From Moniliophthora roreri (lineage: Eukaryota; Basidiomycota; Agaricomycetes; Agaricales; Marasmiaceae), in the NCBI GenBank assembly GCA_001466705.2, contig LATX02000174.1:1-64000 (forward strand): a stretch of 64,000 nucleotides of DNA, given 5' to 3'. The notes below the pieces were generated by a model. The model did not search any database, was not told the origin of the DNA, and saw nothing but the letters and a program-made list of their open reading frames with translations. Below are positions 58,415 to 64,000 of the stretch, piece by piece. Position 1 is the first letter of the stretch. Each line of letters begins with the position of its first letter. Both the position numbers and the translations under genes were made by a program.

Positions 58415-58833
58415 CTATTGATTTCTGGTTTTTCTTCAATAGGCAGGGCCTTGATGCCAAAAACACTCAGCACCGAAAAACACCTGTTTCAGGTGCTTCT
58501 GAAACTTCCTCCAGCACGAAATGCATTGAAAGCTGCAGAGAATGGATATAAGTTTTACAGAAACTTACAAGCACACGATGGACATTGGCCAGGTGAGTAT
58601 GGAGGACCCATGTTTCTTATCGCTGGTTTTGTAATTGGCTCCTACATCTTGGGCATGGTGTCCAAAGATGAAGAGAGACAGGAGATAATTCGGTATTCGA
58701 TGGAGGCTGGGGAATGTAAGTAACTCCATTTCCATGTCTACAGCAACATACATAAACAACTTTTTGTGTGAAATTCAGGCAGAGCAACAAATTGATTTCT
58801 GTTTTTCCTTCAATAGGCCCTGATGCCAAAAAC
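58415..58833. repeat. Direct repeats flanking the lanosterol synthase exon
   Basis: About 45 bp around TTCAATAGG..CTTGATGCCAAAAAC at 58415-58464 recur in the same orientation at 58791-58833 with a small deletion. They bracket the captured exon and may be duplicated host intron borders or recombination scars. Confidence 0.55.
58480..58720 (+). pseudogene. Lanosterol synthase (oxidosqualene cyclase) exon fragment
   Basis: Encodes [40 protein letters not shown] and [11 protein letters not shown] then EERQEIIRY, the N-terminal signature of fungal ERG7-type cyclases ([12 protein letters not shown]). The enzyme cyclises oxidosqualene in sterol synthesis at the ER. Only this exon is present, with a GTAAGT donor at its end and no catalytic DCTAE region nearby, so it is a stranded gene piece. 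Confidence 0.8.
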
Positions 58834-59197
58834 TGAAAAAGAACATGTTATGATCACATTACAGTCCAGGTGGGCACTTGATTAAGAGGTTGATGGCCAA
58901 GATTTTCTGTTGTCAGTGTGCCATCTAATTTGGTTGGGAGAGAGCTCGTTGCGGCAAAGTTGAGACTGCTGTACATATATGCCTTGTGAGTAGTGTACTA
59001 GATCTTACAATGCAGGTTCTCTATCATCATGTGCTGACGTTCTTATCACTCTTGTATCACCCACAAACAAATCCAATTTGTCGAACCTTATGTTGACTGA
59101 CATCCAAAATGTAAAATGCTGTAGCACTTGTGTTCCCCACAACACTCCTTACCTTCTTATCACCACTACCATCTCGCCCACCCACAAACCACTGCAA

Positions 59198-60506
59198 ATG
59201 AGTATTACCAATTCGTCGCACACCACCATCATGAAAAGCACTTTCAACCATGTTCAAGGGAATCAAGTCAACATCAATCTCAACACTGGTTGGGCTGTAG
59301 TAAAGCGCACCAAGTATGACCAGGTGAATGGGATGGTTATTTTGAACATTCTTCATTGGACTGACATTTGGTTTCATAGTTTTGACAAGTTATATGTGGA
59401 GACGTGAAAATGCTGAAGGAGATACACTCTAAGGAGATCGTGGGTAGGGAATGGAGCTGGAAGTATAGGGAGGCGCCCAACAAGCACAAAGCTCAGAGAA
59501 CGATACGTACTATCAAGGTATATCCTGACTGCCAATCCAAGTTCACAGCCGTGATGTACAAAGGCAAGGATGCAAAGTGGTTTTGGAAGAAAGAGTTTGA
59601 GAGCTTTTCACATACCAGGTATGCTTTGCTACATTGCCCTCCACTCATAAGTTATCACTGACGGTGATTTGAAGAAATCCACTTGTCACTCAACTATTTG
59701 GCATCAACCAGTTGGATATCCCAATGTTGATCTTTCATGACGGTATGACTCACCTTATGTTATCCCTCGACGGCACATCCTGACAGTACCCATAGAACTG
59801 ATCCCTTATGCAAATTTTTTCAACAAAGAATCATTCTGGGTGAATATCTACATTAAACATCTGATGGTCAGTCCCAATCTCCACTCCCGTCTCAACTTGT
59901 TGAACTAATGCCGTTTGGCTCTTCCAGATGAACATTAGATGCAACCTGGAAAATTTATGGATAAACACAGTCAGCGGTGTATTTTTCATCGGGCCTAATG
60001 TTCCTTCTACTCCGTATCCTCATTCAGGTATAATCAGGTTTATCACTGTCCCTACCACCATTGACATGTTGAAGGGCGACACTTGCTTGAGGTTCTTCAC
60101 CAGTTTCGGGTCGACTTTTGATAATATCATTGTGGCATGCACATATATAAGTGTCAGGTCCATCTATCTCAACAATTTGGTTTCAGTAATGGTAGAAGAT
60201 TGCCAATACAAGGATTCTGACCATCCCAACTGGAGATTAGTAATAGATTATTATCTCCGCAACCCCGTGTGGCGCGACTTTTGGTTGCGCATCCATTGGC
60301 ATTGGTGGTGTAACCCTTGGTGGATACAACCCAATTACCTCCCGATGAAGGTCATAGGCGAGCTTCGGTTCGACACTGTCTACTCACCATCAATGGAGGC
60401 TGTTGCAAGGTGGCCACAAGGAGTTGGTTTGTTCTGGGAGTGGCAGGAGCATAATAGAATGAGACTAGTGGAGGAAACAGTACTGGATGACAGGCTGACA
60501 CAGTGA
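59198..60506 (+). pseudogene. Agaricomycete kinase-like family protein, one stop in an otherwise open gene
   Basis: Exon 1 has MKSTFNHVQGNQVNINLNTG then WAVVKRTKYDQ. After an intron comes GDVKMLKEIHSKE, WSWKYREAPNKHKAQRTIRT and SKFTAVMYKGKDAKWFWKKE, then after further introns RNPLVTQLFGINQLDIPML, ELIPYANFFNKESFWVNIYI and MNIRCNLENLWINT, with a tail to 60506. This family resembles a protein-kinase N-lobe (K in TAVMYKG, QLFG hinge-like) followed by an agaric-specific region. Right after the first intron the frame reads F*QVICGD, where relatives (from memory) have Arg at the stop and at Cys; both fit C-to-T at CpG. Confidence 0.55.
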
Positions 60507-60635
60507 GTGATCTTGTAATTCCTGTGTTTGATCTGGGCTCAGGGATCCCCAGCTTCCAGTTGGATCTGACTTGGAGGCAAAATGTTCAAATTGTAGCATA
60601 TTACAATTGATGGAAGTTCTGGAAAGGGTGGTTAT

Positions 60636-60985
60636 TACAATCCGTCCCGATGTCTTGCCTTATCAGCTTGAGCTGTTTTTGCAGTTTCCTCTCCCTCAGG
60701 TAGACAGAAAATATATGGAATGACATCCCTGGCACGAGCATTGCCACCTCTGGCTTTCAGTTTAAAGTCAACTTGGATGTGAAGTTGACTATCACTTTTA
60801 GGGTAATCTTCAGAGTTTTTACCGAGACGCTATCCCAACTTTTTGAGTGTCAAGTAGCATACAAAGGATGTCAATACTGACCTTGAGAATGATGAAATTG
60901 TCCAACTTGATCCGACCAGCCAAACATTCTGCCCGACGGAAGAATTCTACTGCATATTCACAGGGAATTGTTTTCATAAAACCTC
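60636..60985 (-). pseudogene. DNA polymerase alpha fragment, second copy
   Basis: About 90 percent identical to 54345-54680: the same two exons and the intron between them, ending in an abrupt n at 60986. The copies have diverged independently (ATCCC versus ATGTCC, CGAC versus TGAC), so this is an older duplication, not a haplotype artefact. Confidence 0.75.
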
Positions 60986-60986
60986 N

Positions 60987-61228
60987 CTACAGGTTTTGGA
61001 AGTGATCTGCTTTGGATCTGATACATAGATAAGTCAGAAAGTGCAGCTTAGACACCTCTGTATAGCATATCATATAGCTCTTCATACTTTCCAAGGCACC
61101 ATAGCTTCTCTAAGGCAATAACTAGCAGACTGGGCTCACTACCCATTATCTTGTGTCATATTAAAGTGTTCCAATTCAAAAGCAATGTAAAATGAATAAA
61201 AGTAGGTCTTTTCTAGGTTTGACATATT
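60987..61228 (+). repeat. 1.67 kb repeat family, copy D (3' end only)
   Basis: Matches the last 240 bp of copy A and the start of copy B inverted, ending GGTTTGACATATTA. The 5' part is lost at the n. It ends inside the Harbinger transposase reading frame, showing that the repeat inserts into other elements. Confidence 0.75.
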
Positions 61229-61680
61229 ATCAGGTGAGCCTCCAAATGATTCCTGTGCACAAGCAACCTGCTTCAAACCAGGATTACAATGCATACTTTG
61301 ATCATCATGTCTCTTTATTGCATGTTTGCTCTGAACATTGTATGGGAGCATTGAAGCAGTGGTCTCAGTGTCTTTGAGGACTTTGAGTCAGTATCAACTC
61401 TAAAGCTAAGCATTTGGAAGCATGTTATTGGATTCATATCTGCATCATCCTTCATAATCTATGTATAGATGTTGATGGTGGGCAGAGCCATTTTGCAATA
61501 GCACAGAGCTATATGGAATCTGGTCTTGGAGATGGTGTGGATGGAACTGGTGATGAAGAAGATGAATCCTATATTGCAGACCAGGCTGGTGAAGTCAAAA
61601 GGCAACAACTAGTTAAAGAGCTGGCCACTATAAAGAGCAAAAACTTTGTATTTCCTTCAAACTATCTACCAGATTTATAA
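61229..61680 (+). pseudogene. PIF/Harbinger transposase (DDE_Tnp_4), C-terminal part
   Basis: Encodes MIPVHKQPASNQDYNAYFDH, HVSLLHVCSEHCMGALK, then past a stop HLEACYWIHICIILHNLCID, and an acidic end (DGTGDEEDESYIADQ). The SEH..G.LK and HN..ID motifs are those of the DDE superfamily used by Harbinger elements. The N-terminal catalytic half is replaced by repeat copy D. Stops occur in the Q-CL*GL* segment (relatives have RFQCLRGLR), again CGA to TGA type. Confidence 0.8.
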
Positions 61681-61747
61681 CTAGATATGTAACTAAAAAG
61701 CATTGTAAAGTAATGGTAATCAAGTTTTTCAATGTCAAATGAGGTAT

Positions 61748-63013
61748 CTAATTATCCTCCTCAATGTCCCAAGGAGGTGAGGCAGCATGAGTAGACCTTA
61801 CTGGAGAAGATGGTGGTGTTGGGGTCTTCTCACACACCTTCAATTTCTTGTCAAGACAATGAATCTTCTCTCTAGCTTTCTCCACTGTATACACATCTGC
61901 CTGAAGCAGTTTGATAACAGTGGCCTTTTCACTGCAGTAGTGGTTGCAACTCTTCTCCTTCTTGTCAGTCTCAGCAACCTTTTCAGCAGTGGCCTGCTGC
62001 TGAGAGGTAGAGACATGCTGTCTGTATAGAAGTCAGATGTAGTTGAAATCAAGGTACTTAACACATACTGGTATATGTCACCAAGAAGCTCATCTAACCC
62101 TTGTTTCTTTGGCAGCCTGGAGATAGATGCAAGTGCAGCCATCTGACTAGCTGAGAGCATTGACTGAGGAAGGGGTGTTGCCATCTCTGAGGCTGAAGAC
62201 AGTGAACCAGCAGAAGGTGTCCACTCAACAGGAGTAGCCAGTGGTGCTGATGGTGAAGTTTGACCTTCAGGTGCTGGGGAGGGCTGATTATGAAGCACTG
62301 GGTCAATAAGCTCATCTGGTATAGTGTTATCTGGCTGTTGGAGTAGGATTGTCTGATGCCCATGAGGTGTTATGCCTGTTGTGACTGCAGGTGTGATGTT
62401 TGGTCAAGTAGAGAGAATACAATAGAGGTAGGGGAAGAACTTGAGGTCCTTGACAATCTCCTCTATATAAAGCATATCAATATAGCATAATATGAAAAAG
62501 AAATAAACATACTCCAAATGTTTTCTGCTTCAGAAGGAATGTAGAAATCAAGTGATGTAGTGTTGGACTTCTGATTATCATTATCATCTTGACAGACACC
62601 TTTGCCAGTCTGTCTCAGACATGTGGCATGTTTCTGATAGGTACCACATAACCTAGGAAATGTTTAGAAAACAGTATAATAGTATTAAAATATGTCACAG
62701 ACTCATCCCATTTAGACTTGCAGTGCTTGCCGGTCTTAGTTGGGTCTGTTTCTGAATATTCAGGCCATACTTCTGCACCAATAGACCAGAAAACCTTTGC
62801 CTTTGAATTCCCACTTGAATTCTGATAATTATATCAGTAGAAGAATGAAATGCCATAAACTATAACACTCACCTCACCCTTCTTCTTCCCAACAATCACT
62901 TTCATCTATGCTGGGAGCTCAACAGCATGAATCAGCTTCCAAATCTTCTCATGATTGTTGGCAGCCCATTGGAAAGTTGGTAAGAATGTGGCTCTATTTG
63001 GGGCATGGGGCAT
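61748..63013 (-). CDS. Myb/SANT-like DNA-binding protein of the Harbinger element
   Basis: Convergent with the transposase, the usual two-gene Harbinger layout. Segments: ATFLPTFQWAANNHEKIWKL, KVIVGKKKGE, NSSGNSKAKVFWSIGAEVWP, EYSETDPTKTGKHCKSKWD (trihelix-like), LCGTYQKHATCLRQTGKGV, then a P/S-rich middle (SAPLATPVEWTPSAGSLSS) and a C-terminal coiled coil (TAEKVAETDKKEK, VYTVEKAREKIHCLDKKL), ending WDIEEDN. Such proteins bind element ends and help import the transposase. At least one stop (VELPA*MK) and the splice pattern suggest recent decay. Confidence 0.65.
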
Positions 63014-63184
63014 TTTCTGAGATGTTAACATGATAATAAATATCTGAAATAAGTGTCAGGTGGCTCAAATGAGCTTTAAAGAAAGTCAAAGTTGGGTTGT
63101 CACATGAGAATGGACACAGCTAGAGTCACAATATGTCATATTGATTTGGCCTGGTATCTTGCTGGCTTACATAATAAACTATGG

Positions 63185-64000
63185 TAATTTGTCCAAGATA
63201 AGACTAGTGGAAAACTACCCAAAAGATAACCTTCAAAAAGTCTAACTCAGGTTGTTGTGCAAGTGTGGATTGTCATGATCAGAGTTGCCACACTTAGAAT
63301 GCCAACAAAACTCTTAGCTTGGTTGATTCTCTCTTATTGAAGTAATCTACTTCAAAGTGTTCACCTCCAGAGGAGTATATATGGTTTTAAAAGGGTTTAT
63401 ATCACAAACACACACATAAAACACAAAGAACACAGTGCACAAAGCACAAACACAAGAGCTACAGTCCCATACAAAGACTCAATAGCTGATATAGCCTGAC
63501 CCTACAGAGTTCAAGACTTCCTTAAGACAACTACAGCACACAATGTACTGGAAAATGTCCTAGACCAATTTCTACAAAGAGCTCAGCACAGGCACACCCC
63601 TTGCTAAGACTCTAAGTGTGTCACAACCTGATACCCAACACAGGCCACACTCCAAGTGCCCAAGGCTCCTTCTTGGTGTAAAGTGTCTCTTAGAAAAGTG
63701 CTACAACACACTTAAGATGTTATTCTTAGTCTCTTATGACACAAGTTCATTATCAGATTCTATCTCTCTGGAGTCACTCAGGACCAATCTCCAGGGCCTG
63801 AAGTGAGGAAGCAAAACTGGAATGGCACACAAATTTATACACCAAACAAACTCTTCATGTATTCACAATCAGAGGGGGCAGAGTTACTTGTTTTTCTATG
63901 AATATCTAGCTGTCCTTATATACAGTCCAAGGAATATATCTACAGAAAAATATAAATAATGTCCAATAATTCAGGAAATGATAAATGAGTGACTGAGATA
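63185..64000 (+). repeat. 1.67 kb repeat family, copy C (runs off the window)
   Basis: Starts TAATTTGTCCAAGATAAG and follows copy B (inverted) to the window end, including the ATTCACAATCAGAGGGGGCA stretch that copy A lacks. This confirms that copy A has a gap at 15973. Confidence 0.8.

Overview
The window reads as nuclear DNA of a mushroom-forming basidiomycete (Agaricomycetes). Genes are split by 50-60 bp GT..AG introns. The recognisable families are basidiomycete ones: a velvet factor with a long P/Q-rich tail, an F-box/LRR relic, a Plavaka transposase, DUF6698, an agaric-type tyrosine recombinase and a kinase-like family. Most of the window is transposon material. The species cannot be fixed from the sequence. 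Ten isolated single n positions (15973, 36985, 40996, 41638, 44660, 47272, 47528, 49179, 50414, 60986) fall at abrupt repeat junctions, so this is a scaffold in which the repeat order is unreliable.

Layout. 1-6.4 kb: CpG-poor, AT-rich transposon debris (copia reverse transcriptase, a long fold-back element, a hAT-like non-autonomous element). 6.7-10.7 kb: an apparently intact host velvet regulator of 7 exons and 989 aa. 11-15 kb: a decayed F-box/LRR gene split by an insertion. 15.3-20.8 kb: two inverted copies (A, B) of a 1.67 kb repeat, with a 0.98 kb non-autonomous transposon carrying target-site duplications between them. 20.9-25.4 kb: a decayed tyrosine recombinase and an XPG/FEN1-like nuclease. 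25.7-31 kb: minus-strand hypothetical genes, including a tandem pair resembling the MLKL/HeLo-like four-helix-bundle family. 32.3-53.6 kb: a composite DNA transposon and its deletion derivatives. It carries DUF6698 (-), an Spt5-like elongation factor (-), a Plavaka-type transposase (+) and a GIY-YIG nuclease-like gene (+), with ends rich in TTATAATG. Two host-like genes (44.5-47.3 kb) lie between the fragments. 53.6-61 kb: gene fragments (DNA polymerase alpha C-terminus twice, a lanosterol synthase exon) and a kinase-like gene with one stop codon. 61-64 kb: a PIF/Harbinger transposase and Myb/SANT-like pair between further copies of the 1.67 kb repeat.

How the parts relate. The best candidate for an undescribed system is the Plavaka-class element at 32.3-53.6 kb. 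Its inferred complete order is end, DUF6698 and Spt5-like leftward, a 24 bp palindrome, Plavaka transposase and GIY-YIG rightward, end. Its copies differ mostly at CpG sites, as expected from methylation-linked deamination or a RIP-like process, and several stops arise where a CGA arginine codon would have become TGA. The strangest local signal is at 49649-49688: 40 bases that are the non-reversed complement of the equivalent stretch in the sister copy (51337-51376), which no ordinary rearrangement produces.
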